The notes: a model not told the origin generated them from the sequence alone. Numbered from the stretch's first letter, positions 40,808 to 49,707 are shown. The stretch: DNA of 64,000 nucleotides from DASXYG01 sp036502625 (GCA_036502625.1 DASXYG010000055.1:161078-225077), one strand, 5' to 3'. Numbers and translations are program-made.

Positions 40808-41205
40808 CCACCCTCCACGCCCTACCGGCACGATCGTCAACACCCAGTGTGACACTTGCCCTGGATACGCACACGGTAGCGTCGGACACCGACAGCCAAC
40901 CCCATAGCGCCGATGACGGTTTCGCTGCACGTCAGTCACACGTCGGGTGCGCCGGCATGGAACGGTCTTGTGGATGTCATGGAGCCATACACGGTAGCTC
41001 ACTGCAGGTAATCGAACTCGTAAACAATCCGACACAACTACACCCAACGAAAATTTCCCATGTCACATTTCACCTTTCAGCTCAATTATAGAATACCGAC
41101 TCCGCGCAGAGAAGCCCCGACTTAAGCATCGTGAATTTGAAGAAGTTCGATGCTTGAGTTATAAATGGAGGGCATTAAAATGACAAGCGCCGGAAGGAGG
41201 ATCGC
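40808..41205. other. Lower-GC intergenic region between divergent units
   Basis: About 400 bases between the leftward ATPase operon and the rightward ribbon-helix-helix gene. It should contain both promoters. Plus-strand frames in it have no ribosome-binding site. I found no clear -35/-10 pair. Confidence 0.5.
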
Positions 41206-41568
41206 ATGGTCGAACAACAACAGGCAGACATGCAAAAACCGCAGGAGACAGGGAGCGAGAACGAACGAAAGCAAGTCGTCTTCGCTCCACGAATCGATCC
41301 GGATTTACGAGAACAGGTAGAAGGATTGCGAACAATCACCGGGCAAACCATCAACCAGGTTGGGGAGGAGGCTCTTCGAGGGTGGATTGAGGGCAAGCTC
41401 GCTGATGAGGATGTGCGCAACAAGGCTATGGAAGGAATCGAGGAAGAGAAACGACATCTGCAAGAACGGGAGGAGGCAATCCAGCGTGTGTTAGGACAGG
41501 CAGCAGGCGCGACGAGCGAGGACGCATCAGGAGGCAGCGGCCGGACGGGTCGCCGAAACAAGACCTGA
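41206..41568 (+). CDS. Ribbon-helix-helix-like DNA-binding protein
   Basis: A 120-residue protein. 'KQVVFAPRIDPDLREQVEGL' followed by 'RTITGQTINQVGEEALRGWI' fits a ribbon-helix-helix (CopG/ParD) fold; the rest is a charged coiled coil (EEEKRHLQEREEAIQ) and a basic tail. GGAAGGAGGATCGC precedes the ATG. It may be an element regulator or the antitoxin half of a pair, but no toxin is adjacent on the same strand. Confidence 0.65.
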   Translation: MVEQQQADMQKPQETGSENERKQVVFAPRIDPDLREQVEGLRTITGQTINQVGEEALRGWIEGKLADEDVRNKAMEGIEEEKRHLQEREEAIQRVLGQAAGATSEDASGGSGRTGRRNKT

Positions 41569-41706
41569 GAAGCATCGCCGACTTCACATCAAGCCTTGTA
41601 GGCGCTGGATCTCTCGTCTAGTTGTGACAGCAGGCGGTGCATCTGCTGACTGGTGAAGTTCAGTTGCGGTACTCGAGACATTCGAGCCGGAGAATACTTC
41701 GGCCGC

Positions 41707-41913
41707 TTACAGCAGGCTGTACGTGCCGTCGCTGTGCCGGACGAAGTAGGCGGTATAGCCGCCGGGATTACCGAGGCGATGCTTCGGCAGGAAGACACCG
41801 TAGGTGTGCTCGGCCCAACCCGGACAGGCCTGCCGTACGTCGGTCGGATGGAAGCGCTCCGGCAGGCGACCTTCGTACCTGGCCTGCCGGATATCCGCCA
41901 TGAAGCGACTCAT
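41707..41913 (-). CDS. Small conserved-looking actinobacterial protein
   Basis: A 68-residue protein: MSRFMADIRQARYEGRLPE, then RFHPTDVRQACPGWAEHTYG, VFLPKHRLGNPGGYTAYF and a short acidic end. The compact, aromatic-rich sequence looks like a folded domain I associate with small hypothetical proteins of actinomycete elements. The ATG at 41911-41913 is my choice; an upstream ATG at 41979 would overlap the neighbouring gene. It lies downstream of the membrane-protein gene on the same strand. Confidence 0.6.
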   Translation of the reverse strand: MSRFMADIRQARYEGRLPERFHPTDVRQACPGWAEHTYGVFLPKHRLGNPGGYTAYFVRHSDGTYSLL

Positions 41914-41945
41914 AAGCGCAGTATCCGCCTTCCGGCTGATGGCGC

Positions 41946-43052
41946 CTACCGTCCGCTGACCTCGTTTTCCAGCACCCATACGAACGCCACGCCAGCCTTG
42001 GGTAGGACCCAGCCATCGAAGGCGACTTCGGCCGATCGCGTGGGGATGGAGTCAGGCGTGCGGGAAATCCGCGGCTCCTGGGCGCTGGCGATGTAGTCGA
42101 GCATGTTGACGTAGCGGATGCCGCAGTCGCCATACCAGAACTCGACCTTCAACCCCTTGGTGGGTTCACCGGTATCAAGGTGGAGCAGATGGCTGTGCCG
42201 CTGGACGAGCACACGGTAGGTGTAGGCCACCTGGGCACTGCGAGTTTCGGCTGCTTCGGCGACGCCGGTGCTCACCGTGAAGGTCTGCGCCCGGCGGCGC
42301 TTGGCGCGTCGGATCGGGCGCGGTTTGCCGTCGACGGTGAACTGGGCAAGCTCGAAGGACTCCGTCGACGCAGCGGTCAGGCCCGCGGCCGGCTCGAAGT
42401 ACCAGGCAACGGTCGATGAGGGGTCGCGAAGCAGCTCGCGGTACTCGCTCATGTCGGAGACGCACGAAAAGCGCATCACGGGGCTGAGCGGGGTGACTCG
42501 ATACTCCCAGCGCACGGTGGCCACGAACATGGCGTCGCTGCCTTGGGCTGGCCCGTCGTCCCAAGGGGATAAGGCCACCGAGACATGGACATCGTAGCGC
42601 CGCTCCTTGGCGCGGATGATCTGTTGGCGCAAGTCGGTGTAGAGGTCCTCGGCCAGGCGCCGGTCGCCGAGCTGCAGCGTCAGACAGTTCTTGGTAATCC
42701 GATCCAGGGTGGCTGGCGAGGCTACCTTGGCGATGTCATCGGCCTTGAGGTCGAAGCCTTGGATGACGGCATCGCGGATAGCGGGAGCCTCCTCGGCAAG
42801 CACACGGCGTAGGCGCTGGGTGGCGCGCGTCTCCGCATCCTGCTGATCGATGTATTGGAAGAAGATGGCGATGAGCCCCGTGGTGAAGAGCGCCGAGCCG
42901 ATGTCGGTGATCGGTAATGCGACGAGCCAGGGCCAATGCGCGGTCCCCCACGTCCAATGAGCCAAGAGCAGCAGGACAATCCCGAACACGGTGGCTACCG
43001 TTGCTAGGAAGGCAAGCTTGGTCTTGTAGAGACGTTGGAGTGCGTTGTTCAT
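41946..43052 (-). CDS. Two-TM membrane protein with soluble C-terminal domain
   Basis: A 368-residue protein. Residues 14-32 (FLATVATVFGIVLLLLAHW) and 50-68 (ITDIGSALFTTGLIAIFFQ) are membrane helices; then a helical region (ETRATQRLRRVLAEEAPAI) and a beta-rich cytoplasmic domain to the end. No catalytic motif seen. The architecture, two N-terminal helices plus a large sensor- or effector-like domain, recurs among membrane effectors of defence systems, but that is only suggestive. Overlaps no neighbour; the glycine-rich peptide gene lies upstream on the same strand behind a terminator. Confidence 0.7.
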   Translation of the reverse strand: MNNALQRLYKTKLAFLATVATVFGIVLLLLAHWTWGTAHWPWLVALPITDIGSALFTTGLIAIFFQYIDQQDAETRATQRLRRVLAEEAPAIRDAVIQGFDLKADDIAKVASPATLDRITKNCLTLQLGDRRLAEDLYTDLRQQIIRAKERRYDVHVSVALSPWDDGPAQGSDAMFVATVRWEYRVTPLSPVMRFSCVSDMSEYRELLRDPSSTVAWYFEPAAGLTAASTESFELAQFTVDGKPRPIRRAKRRRAQTFTVSTGVAEAAETRSAQVAYTYRVLVQRHSHLLHLDTGEPTKGLKVEFWYGDCGIRYVNMLDYIASAQEPRISRTPDSIPTRSAEVAFDGWVLPKAGVAFVWVLENEVSGR

Positions 43053-43100
43053 TTACCATGATCAATTATACACAACGCACGCAATTCCAGTCGACGTGAA

Positions 43101-43131
43101 GGAGCCCCGAGCCGCGGCGACTCGGGGCTCC
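43101..43131 (-). terminator. Terminator hairpin after glycine-rich peptide gene
   Basis: A perfect 11-pair stem GGAGCCCCGAG / CTCGGGGCTCC with a 9-base loop, 19 bases past the peptide stop codon. It isolates the peptide gene from the membrane-protein gene downstream. Confidence 0.7.
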
Positions 43132-43149
43132 ACCTTTCGAACGTTGGCC

Positions 43150-43215
43150 CTACCGGACGTTGCCGCCGGTGCCGCCACCGCCTCCACCGCCGCCGTTGGC
43201 CGTGTGACTGTGCAT
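43150..43215 (-). CDS. 21-residue glycine-rich peptide
   Basis: ATG at 43213-43215 with a near-perfect AAGGAGGTAGCC ribosome-binding site, stop TAG at 43150, and its own terminator. The product is MHSHTAN, eight glycines, then TGGNVR. The combination of strong initiation signal and dedicated hairpin makes chance unlikely. It could be a modified-peptide precursor, a signal peptide or a tiny toxin or regulator; nothing in the sequence decides. A radical SAM gene lies 6.5 kb away in the same element. Confidence 0.65.
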   Translation of the reverse strand: MHSHTANGGGGGGGGTGGNVR

Positions 43216-43430
43216 GGCTACCTCCTTCCCGAAGTGCTCCGAGTGCGTGCGCGCTCGGGGTGCCGGACTCGCGATCAGAGCGTCGTTCGCTTTGGAATTC
43301 TTCTGCACGACTCGGTGTGGCCGTATGCGCGATCCGCATATTTGCGCATGTGTCAGGCGCGTGGGCACAAGGTCCACACGCGTCGACGCTTCCAAGCGGC
43401 AGCTACTCCATGTCGCAAAGGAGCGAATTC

Positions 43431-43673
43431 ATGCGCGGGCGTTTTTCTCGAGGGAATGGGTGGGCGACTCGGCACGTGGCGCACCTGGTGGTCTCGCTGG
43501 TTCTGGCGCTGATGCTCGTGGGTGCGGTGCGCAGGCCGAGCGGAACGGGCCGCTCACCGTCGTACACGTGGCCGCCCTGCCGGTGGTTGACGATGCGCCG
43601 CTCTATGCCGCTAAGCGGAAGGGGCGTGTTCAAGGCCGAGGGCCTGGAGGTCAAAATTGAGCCGATGGCGTAG
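43431..43673 (+). pseudogene. Frameshifted, truncated ABC substrate-binding lipoprotein
   Basis: AAAGGAG precedes an ATG, and the first frame gives a lipoprotein signal, HVAHLVVSLVLALMLVG. At about 43,521 the sense shifts to another frame, supplying CGAQAERNGPLTVVHVAALP and DDAPLYAAKRKG, and near 43,624 it shifts back to FKAEGLEVKIEPMA, where a stop cuts it off. Joined, this is the start of an NMT1/SsuA-type binding protein (lipobox LVGC, then 'APLYAAKRKGVFKAEGLEV'). Two compensating indels and loss of about 250 residues mark it as dead. Confidence 0.75.
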
Positions 43674-43749
43674 GTGCACGCGCTGCGGCCGAAATCGCCG
43701 AACTAAATCCACACCAGCCTCGACCGCAGGGAGCAGCAACGAGGATGCC

Positions 43750-44961
43750 ATGACCGACCGCTTCTGGCAGGACGTTCCGGATGCGCCATTCGCAACGCTG
43801 CTCCGGCTCATCGAGACCTACTGCCACCCTGAGGTGTACAACGAGGCCATCGATGACTTGAAGGAAGCCGTCGAGCTGCCCGGCCACTCGCCAGTTTTCG
43901 ATGTTTTCAAAGACGAACTCTGCCGAGCGCTCGAACATCCCGGCGAGCTACCCGAAGGGGCACTGCGCGACGCCGCCCAATACTCCGACAGGTCAGACGA
44001 GGACTTCCTCGCGCAGCTGTGGCGCGAAATCTACCCTGGCGAGCCGCTACCGACGCCGGGCGCTCGGATACGTTGTGACGCGCACCATACGTGCGAGTCG
44101 ATATGGCTGAGCCCCGACTGGCAGGAGGAATACGTGTCCCACGAGCATCGCGTGACCACCTTCCGGAGCCTCGATGGTCTCCGCCTCGTCGGCACCCTCA
44201 CCGAGAACGCTTCGCCCGGGGCACATGCTGCCGTGCTGGTTCATGGCGGTGGGGTGACGCGCGAGGAGGCCGGCTTCTTCCGCCGGCTTGCCGAGGGGCT
44301 TGCCGAGGCTGGTGTGCCGTCGCTGCGTTTCGATCTTCGCGGCCATGGCGAGAGCGAGGGGCGGCAGGAAGACGTCACGCTCGCCGGCATCGCCAACGAC
44401 ATCCGGGCCGCGGTGGAGCACGTCCAGGCGGAGACCGGGAGCGGCGCGGTGCACCTGTACGGCACGAGCTTCAGCGGCGGCGTCTGCCTGATGTTCGCCG
44501 TACGCTACGCCGAGCTCGTGCGGAGCCTGACGCTGGCCAATCCGCTGCTCGACTACAAGAAGCGCTTCATCGACGACAAGCCCATCTGGCACGACGACCA
44601 CATCGACGAGGCGGCCGGGCGCGAGCTGGCCGAGCAGGGATACGTGCCGCACTCGCCGACGTTCAAGCTAGGCCGGCCACTGCTGAACGAGGTCTTCTAC
44701 GTCGCGCCGTCGCAGATGCTCGGTGACGTCCGTGCGCCGACGTTGTTCGTGCACGGCACCGGGGACACCTTCATCCCGGTGGAGAGTTCACGGCAGGCGG
44801 TTGGCCACCTCGCTGGCGAGGCGAAGCTCGTGGAGATCGAGGGCGCGCAGCACGGCTTCGCGGTGCACGAAGATCCGGAGTACCGCGAGCCGCAGACGCA
44901 GGAGTGGCAGGCGTTTGTGATTCGGGTGGTGGCGGAGTGGATGGCAGGGCACAGCCGCTAA
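43750..44961 (+). CDS. Alpha/beta hydrolase with N-terminal helical domain
   Basis: A 403-residue fusion. Residues 1-100 are helical (FWQDVPDAPFATLLRLIETY ... LRDAAQYSDRSDEDFLAQLW) and resemble immunity-type or small actinobacterial helical proteins. Residues 120-400 are an alpha/beta hydrolase: oxyanion 'VLVHGGGVTREEAGFF', nucleophile elbow 'YGTSFSGG' (Ser240), acid 'HGTGDTFIPVES', His in 'EGAQHGFAV'. It should hydrolyse an ester or amide or transfer an acyl group. ATG 43750 is preceded by GAGG. It stands alone between a dead binding-protein gene and an unknown gene. Confidence 0.8.
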   Translation: MTDRFWQDVPDAPFATLLRLIETYCHPEVYNEAIDDLKEAVELPGHSPVFDVFKDELCRALEHPGELPEGALRDAAQYSDRSDEDFLAQLWREIYPGEPLPTPGARIRCDAHHTCESIWLSPDWQEEYVSHEHRVTTFRSLDGLRLVGTLTENASPGAHAAVLVHGGGVTREEAGFFRRLAEGLAEAGVPSLRFDLRGHGESEGRQEDVTLAGIANDIRAAVEHVQAETGSGAVHLYGTSFSGGVCLMFAVRYAELVRSLTLANPLLDYKKRFIDDKPIWHDDHIDEAAGRELAEQGYVPHSPTFKLGRPLLNEVFYVAPSQMLGDVRAPTLFVHGTGDTFIPVESSRQAVGHLAGEAKLVEIEGAQHGFAVHEDPEYREPQTQEWQAFVIRVVAEWMAGHSR

Positions 44962-45084
44962 AGTGTCCTCGGCTTCCTCAGGGAGTCAGCGTTCGCGGTG
45001 CCATGTTATGTGTTTTCTTCGCAAGGCATACAGGGTTGGGAGCGTCCATTTTCGCCGTAGCTTATCCATCGGGTGAGTATCGTG

Positions 45085-45801
45085 ATGGTCATGGGCAAGA
45101 GTCTGCATCGCCGAGCGGCTGACATGATGGCCCTTGAGTGGGCGGAGACCGGAGATGGCGCAATCCGGCTTGCCACCACCTATCGCATGATCAACGACGA
45201 GCAGCTACGTGATCAAAGAATCGTGCTGGGGCAACCGTATAGCGGATGGGACATGGGACAACTCTTTGCTGTGCATTGCCTCTGGACGCTGTTCACGTTT
45301 GGTCACCTGGCTGCCGTTGAGTTCGAGCTCGGAGAAACTCCGCAGAAGGACGTAGCACGAAAAGCCAATCAGGACGCTCTACGACATCTCCCGGAGGGTG
45401 TCGTCGCGACGGTCAACCCGACCCAACGTGGAGCTGACAGTGATGGCGTGTTGGTCTGGAACGCGGAGCTCTCAGGCGTGATCATTCCCAAGGGCGGCCA
45501 CAACGAGGTAACCGTACAGCCGGGTCGCGCGCCCCTGGAGATCGGCCACACCGACGCGAGTGCGACATGCCTCCATCTTGCCCGCACAGGATCAGTGGCG
45601 CGGTGGCCTTACAAGGACGGAGTGCTCACCCTGCTCGTTGCCCACCCTCGAGGCATCTTGCAGCGCTGGCGTATAGACGGGCCGCCGGACGAGCCAGTGC
45701 TTATTGATCTCTGCTCGTTTCTGAACCGTATTGCAGCCACACGGACGTTCGGCAGGCGCCTTTCATCAAGCATGGGCGTCGGAGTAGGTGCGCTCGAGTG
45801 A
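45085..45801 (+). CDS. Hypothetical protein
   Basis: A 238-residue soluble protein with no recognised family: ADMMALEWAETGDGAIRL near the start, a mixed alpha/beta body, and an amphipathic end SFLNRIAATRTFGRRLSSS. GGGTGAG lies 7 bases before the ATG at 45085; a GTG at 45073 is the alternative. It is convergent with the HNH gene at 8 bases. Confidence 0.6.
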   Translation: MVMGKSLHRRAADMMALEWAETGDGAIRLATTYRMINDEQLRDQRIVLGQPYSGWDMGQLFAVHCLWTLFTFGHLAAVEFELGETPQKDVARKANQDALRHLPEGVVATVNPTQRGADSDGVLVWNAELSGVIIPKGGHNEVTVQPGRAPLEIGHTDASATCLHLARTGSVARWPYKDGVLTLLVAHPRGILQRWRIDGPPDEPVLIDLCSFLNRIAATRTFGRRLSSSMGVGVGALE

Positions 45802-45809
45802 GTGGCTCG

Positions 45810-46877
45810 TCAGTGCGTGGTCGTATGCGCCCACAAGGCTAGGACAATTACCACGAAGACAGCGCAGGTAGCAACACCCCACCCGAATGCCTTCCATGAC
45901 CAGTCCCGGCGAGGCTCTGTTTGCGCTGCGACAGCAAGGTTATGCGCTACACGATCGATCGTGGCTTTGTCAGCCTTAGTCCACGAATCATAAGCCTCTT
46001 TCAGTTGCCTCGCCGCTTCTCTGATATCATCAGCATCGCTAGTTATGCCCGGTAGTCGAGAGTCCCCGAGCCCCTGCACGGCAGAGTGGAATTTCTCGAT
46101 GCGCCCTGATGAATTGCTTAAAATATCTGCTGCACTCAGAAACGCCGGCGCTCTACGCTCGAGATTCGCCAATAGGTCAGCGGCCTGTATCAACGTCGCT
46201 GCATGGTCTCCTAGGAAACGGAGCTCTCGTGCCGCCTGGTAGAGCACAATGCTGCTGTCCGGCAGCGTGTGAAGATCGCGGGCCGTCTGCTGCAAAGAGG
46301 GTATATATTCTCTGAAATCTTGGAGGCTAACTGCAGTGCGTTCAAGCGATTCGATCTCCTCAACATCAAGATAGGGCCGCTGAAAAGACTCGACCGCGAG
46401 ACCCTTCAGTAGGGTCAAGGTCTCATGACTCACGTCGGAGATCTTTGCGATCGCTCCGTCGAGCTTATCGTAGGTCTCAGATATCGCTTTCGCCATGAAC
46501 TCCTGAATATTGTCCTCGGTGAGCCAATCGAGCTGATCAAGCTGTACCGCGAGCGGACCTTCTCGCTTTGTCTTCCACTCAATCAGAAGTTCAATCGAAT
46601 AGTCGTCACCGGTGGGCTTCTTGTCTACAAGGTCATGATCCTTTTTGCACATGAGCAGCAGATTGCTGAAGTGGTTGAGCTCGTACTTCGACAGGCTTGA
46701 GTCATGTCGCGGACCGCCCGGTAAGCCCCGAATGTGAGCAACCTGCACATCCTTCCGCCACTCGTTCCCGTTCCACTCCATCACGCGATGTTTGCACTCC
46801 GGGTGGTAGCAATGGCCCCGGCTAAGCAGGAACAGGGCCTCGGTCGTGCCTGCGCGGTAGTTACGATCATTACTCAC
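45810..46877 (-). CDS. Membrane-anchored HNH-type nuclease-like protein
   Basis: A 355-residue protein in three parts. Residues 15-90 form an HNH-like zinc finger: 'RGHCYHPECKHRV', 'VQVAHIRGLPGG', then 'HFSNLLLMCKKDHDLVD', which keeps the N-L and H-x-L-V-D of HNH proteins. Residues 130-310 are helical, coiled-coil-like. Residues about 330-350 (AFGWGVATCAVFVVIVLALW) form a C-terminal membrane helix. It would place a DNA- or RNA-cutting domain at the membrane, an arrangement seen in anti-phage effectors; activity is inferred. I chose GTG 46875-46877 because GCGAGG lies 6 bases upstream. Confidence 0.72.
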   Translation of the reverse strand: MSNDRNYRAGTTEALFLLSRGHCYHPECKHRVMEWNGNEWRKDVQVAHIRGLPGGPRHDSSLSKYELNHFSNLLLMCKKDHDLVDKKPTGDDYSIELLIEWKTKREGPLAVQLDQLDWLTEDNIQEFMAKAISETYDKLDGAIAKISDVSHETLTLLKGLAVESFQRPYLDVEEIESLERTAVSLQDFREYIPSLQQTARDLHTLPDSSIVLYQAARELRFLGDHAATLIQAADLLANLERRAPAFLSAADILSNSSGRIEKFHSAVQGLGDSRLPGITSDADDIREAARQLKEAYDSWTKADKATIDRVAHNLAVAAQTEPRRDWSWKAFGWGVATCAVFVVIVLALWAHTTTH

Positions 46878-47332
46878 GAGCAACCTCGCTCAAGGGCAAC
46901 GATGGACTGAATGCGCCGATGCGGGGGCGATCGGCTGCGCCGATACTACCGAAGGGCTATGACAAGTTGCCGTACATGCACGTCGGCCGCACATGCGCGC
47001 AGCGCTAAACGCCCAACGCGTCGCGAAAAGATCTTGATGAGTCGACCTCGATAATCGTCGGTCGCCTATCTCAAGATCTCTGGAAGCGGATCTCTCCTTC
47101 TTCGCCGTGGCCTGGTCCCGCCCTGGTTCACGCACCCGCATTTGATCGACCAGGGCCGATTCCTGGCCTTGATGCGGCTGGGCATCGAGCCGACGTTCGA
47201 CGTCTGCTTCGGCCTCCTTGATCCGCTCCGTGAGGATCTCCTTGACGACGTCCCTGGCCGGGTAGCGCGTTAGCCCTCGGCGCACCGCAGGGATCTGAGA
47301 CGTCGAGCGTTCGAATACTCCTCCGGGCGTCT
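46878..47332. other. Intergenic region, possible gene remnant
   Basis: About 450 bases. A minus-strand frame reads through (RYPARDVVKEILTERIKEA is the only protein-like piece) but lacks a start with a ribosome-binding site and runs from inside the neighbouring XRE gene. It may be a decayed small gene; I do not call it coding. Confidence 0.4.
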
Positions 47333-48847
47333 TTAAACGGACAGCAGCGAGTCGCGTAGCTCCTGCACCACCGACCGCGCCGACCACGGCTCGAGCCGCT
47401 CGACGACCCGCTGTAGCTCGCCGGTCGTCCGGGTCGAGTTCGTCTCCCTCGCGATGCTCAGCGCTCCTAGCCCTACAGCACCCGCTTCGTCGGGCTCGCC
47501 GGCCGCAGCCAAGCTGCTAGCCATGAGTGCGCGGAAGTAGCCATAGTCGCGGTGCGAGAAGACGGCGGGGTTCAGCTCGATTTCGTAGAGCTCGATCGCC
47601 CGGGTGGGCTGGCCCGCTTCGTCAAAGCAAATGGCGGTCTGCATAGCCAGGAGCGGCGCGTCATAGTGCGCACTGAGCTGGGCCGCTGGATCATCGGACT
47701 CGAGCGTCTCGGTGACGAGCTCGCGGGCTTCGTCGAGCTTGCGAGCCATGAGGTTGGGATCGTCGCCGAGCATGGCGTGACCACGGGCCTCTTGCTGCGC
47801 AGCCTCGGCCCGCACCTTGGGCGGTAGCTCCCAGGGGCCCTCCTGCGCAGCCTGGGTCAGGGTGAGCATGCGTAGGCCGTCGCGCTCGTCCCACGCAGCT
47901 TGGCTCTTGCGCAGCAGCACATAGCCCTGGAGCGTGAACTGGCCAGCTTCCTGCGCCCATTCGCTTGCCCGGTCACGCCAGTACGCCGCCATGTCGGACG
48001 CCCCGATATCCCGGTAGAGCCAGCCGGCAAATTCCGCGCTCTCGGCACCGACCGCGAGCAGCTCACGGCGTATGCCCGGCCGCACTTGGCGGGCGCTGTG
48101 CTCGACCGCGGCGAGCAGGCCGAGGACGACGGGGAGCGTACGTCTCGGGCCGTGATTGCCGTCGTCGGCAGCGCACGCCGCCAGGCGCCGACGGAAGTAG
48201 TCGACCACCGAGCCATCCAGGTAGCGGCGAGCATCGTCCAAGGCGGCGGTGATGTGCCTGAGCTCGTCGAGGTTGAGCATGGGCAACGCCACGGTGCCGA
48301 ACACGCGGGCCAGGAAGGCGCGGCGCTCAAGATCGCTCATATTGCGCCAGTCTGCCGCGAGCACAGTTGCCGCCGGGACCTGGGGCACTGTTCCGCCAGG
48401 CTCCGGAGACACCGCGTCGATGGTGACTGGCGCCTGGTCGTCAAGCGGCGCGACCGGTTCAGGCAGCTTGAACCACAGCAGCTCGGCGGGTACGCCGAGG
48501 ATTTGTGCCCAGTGGATGAGCTTGCTGAGCTCGTCCGGGGATGGGCCTTTCTCAATACGGCTGAGCTGCGCCTGCGTAACGTGCAGCCAGTTGGCCACCG
48601 TCTCTTGGTTCAGCATCCGGCCATGCCAGGGGTGGGTGCGGTAGGCGCGGATCACCTGGCCCATATGCCAGGTCGTGAGCGCCGTCCGCATCTCCTCGGC
48701 GTACCAGAAGGCGATCGGCACGGCTGGGGGCTGCAGGAGTTCATCGCAGGCATGCCGCCGACAGCTCGCGCAGAGCCGACCGGCGTTGTCGCGGGCCAGG
48801 GGTATACGGCACCGCTGGCACTGACGGGCTGGTGGTGGGGCTGCCAT
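47333..48847 (-). CDS. XRE regulator with N-terminal zinc ribbon and TPR-like C-terminus
   Basis: A 504-residue regulator. Four cysteines at the start (QCQRCRIPLA ... LCASCRR) form a zinc ribbon, followed by an XRE HTH (NQETVANWLHVTQAQLSRIE) around residues 75-110, then a long helical region resembling TPR repeats. It is divergent from the HATPase gene, a pairing seen repeatedly in actinomycetes in which HTH protein and Bld/Whi-type or small ATPase partners regulate accessory genes. It may control the radical SAM operon across the 320-base gap. Confidence 0.82.
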   Translation of the reverse strand: MAAPPPARQCQRCRIPLARDNAGRLCASCRRHACDELLQPPAVPIAFWYAEEMRTALTTWHMGQVIRAYRTHPWHGRMLNQETVANWLHVTQAQLSRIEKGPSPDELSKLIHWAQILGVPAELLWFKLPEPVAPLDDQAPVTIDAVSPEPGGTVPQVPAATVLAADWRNMSDLERRAFLARVFGTVALPMLNLDELRHITAALDDARRYLDGSVVDYFRRRLAACAADDGNHGPRRTLPVVLGLLAAVEHSARQVRPGIRRELLAVGAESAEFAGWLYRDIGASDMAAYWRDRASEWAQEAGQFTLQGYVLLRKSQAAWDERDGLRMLTLTQAAQEGPWELPPKVRAEAAQQEARGHAMLGDDPNLMARKLDEARELVTETLESDDPAAQLSAHYDAPLLAMQTAICFDEAGQPTRAIELYEIELNPAVFSHRDYGYFRALMASSLAAAGEPDEAGAVGLGALSIARETNSTRTTGELQRVVERLEPWSARSVVQELRDSLLSV

Positions 48848-49168
48848 AGTTCCCGCCTTCACGGCCGTGGCTGGCTAGGCGTCCGATTGTAAGCCGTGGC
48901 GGCACAGCGCGTTAGGGACTGTATGCGGCCTGCGCATATGGCCTATACGCCGGGCGCGTAGGCCAGGGCTTGGTGGCGCCGCAAGCTAGATCACGAACAA
49001 CGTCGCATGTACGGCAGGTGCCGACGCGCGTTGTCCGCCGCCGCGTCCGCTTGCCGGACGTGGCTTGGGGCAACTTGGCGGCACTGACCTGAAGGGCTGG
49101 CGCGAACGCAGGCACCACGCTGCGCTTCTGCGCCAGCCCTCGCGACGACGGACGAGTCGGCCAGGGAC
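48848..49168. other. Divergent promoter region, XRE and HATPase genes
   Basis: A 321-base gap containing the short related runs TATGCGGCCTGCGCATATGG and CTATACGCCGGGCGCG near 48,920-48,960. No RNA gene seen. Likely holds the promoters of both units. Confidence 0.45.
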
Positions 49169-49657
49169 ATGCCTATGCGCACCGCGATCTCCGATCCTCA
49201 AGCGAGCAGGCCCGCCATGACTGCATCAGCGTTTCCGGTTCGTGACCAGCGCACTGCGAAGTTCGCCGCGATTCCGAGCGCGGCGGGCGCCGCCCGCCGG
49301 GAGACAGTGCAGACACTCAAGGACTGGGGCCTCCTCGAGCTGATCGACGCTGCGGAGCTGCTGGTCTCGGAGCTGATCACCAACGCCATACAAGTCACCG
49401 GCCTCAGCCGCGAGCCGGCGAATTTCGGCGACCTGGAGAACGTGCCCTGCGTGCTGCTGCAGTTGCAGCGCACCACCTTCGGTCTGCGGTTGTTGGTTTG
49501 GGACCGAGATCCGCGCCAACCGATCCGTCGTCAGGTCAGCGATGACGCCGAGAGCGGCCGCGGCCTCCAGCTTGTCGAAGCCATGAGCGCACGGTGGGGC
49601 CATTACCGCCCCCCGTACGGCGGCAAGGTCATCTGGGCGGAGGTGGTCGCCGAGTAG
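49169..49657 (+). CDS. HATPase_c ATP-binding protein (anti-sigma-like)
   Basis: A 162-residue GHKL ATPase of the RsbW type. N-box 'SELITNAIQVT', G1 'LLVWDRDPRQPI' and G2 'ESGRGLQLVEAMSARWG' are present. Such proteins phosphorylate or sequester partner proteins and often accompany an XRE regulator in actinomycetes. The Asn-box lacks the second acidic residue of classical kinases. ATG 49169 has AGGGAC upstream; ATG 49217 is an alternative. It is 50 bases before the radical SAM gene on the same strand. Confidence 0.82.
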   Translation: MPMRTAISDPQASRPAMTASAFPVRDQRTAKFAAIPSAAGAARRETVQTLKDWGLLELIDAAELLVSELITNAIQVTGLSREPANFGDLENVPCVLLQLQRTTFGLRLLVWDRDPRQPIRRQVSDDAESGRGLQLVEAMSARWGHYRPPYGGKVIWAEVVAE

Positions 49658-49707
49658 CTGCATTCCCTCTCGACCGGCGCAACCCCTCACCGCCTTCGGA
49701 GATTCAG

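Noticed and set aside
40849..41091. Plus-strand 80-codon frame in the gap before the ribbon-helix-helix gene
   Set aside because: No ribosome-binding site, no coupling to other genes and no recognisable sequence.
46890..47387. Minus-strand open frame beside the XRE gene
   Set aside because: It begins inside the neighbouring gene in another frame, lacks a start signal and ends in a Cys/Arg/Ser-rich string; at most a remnant.
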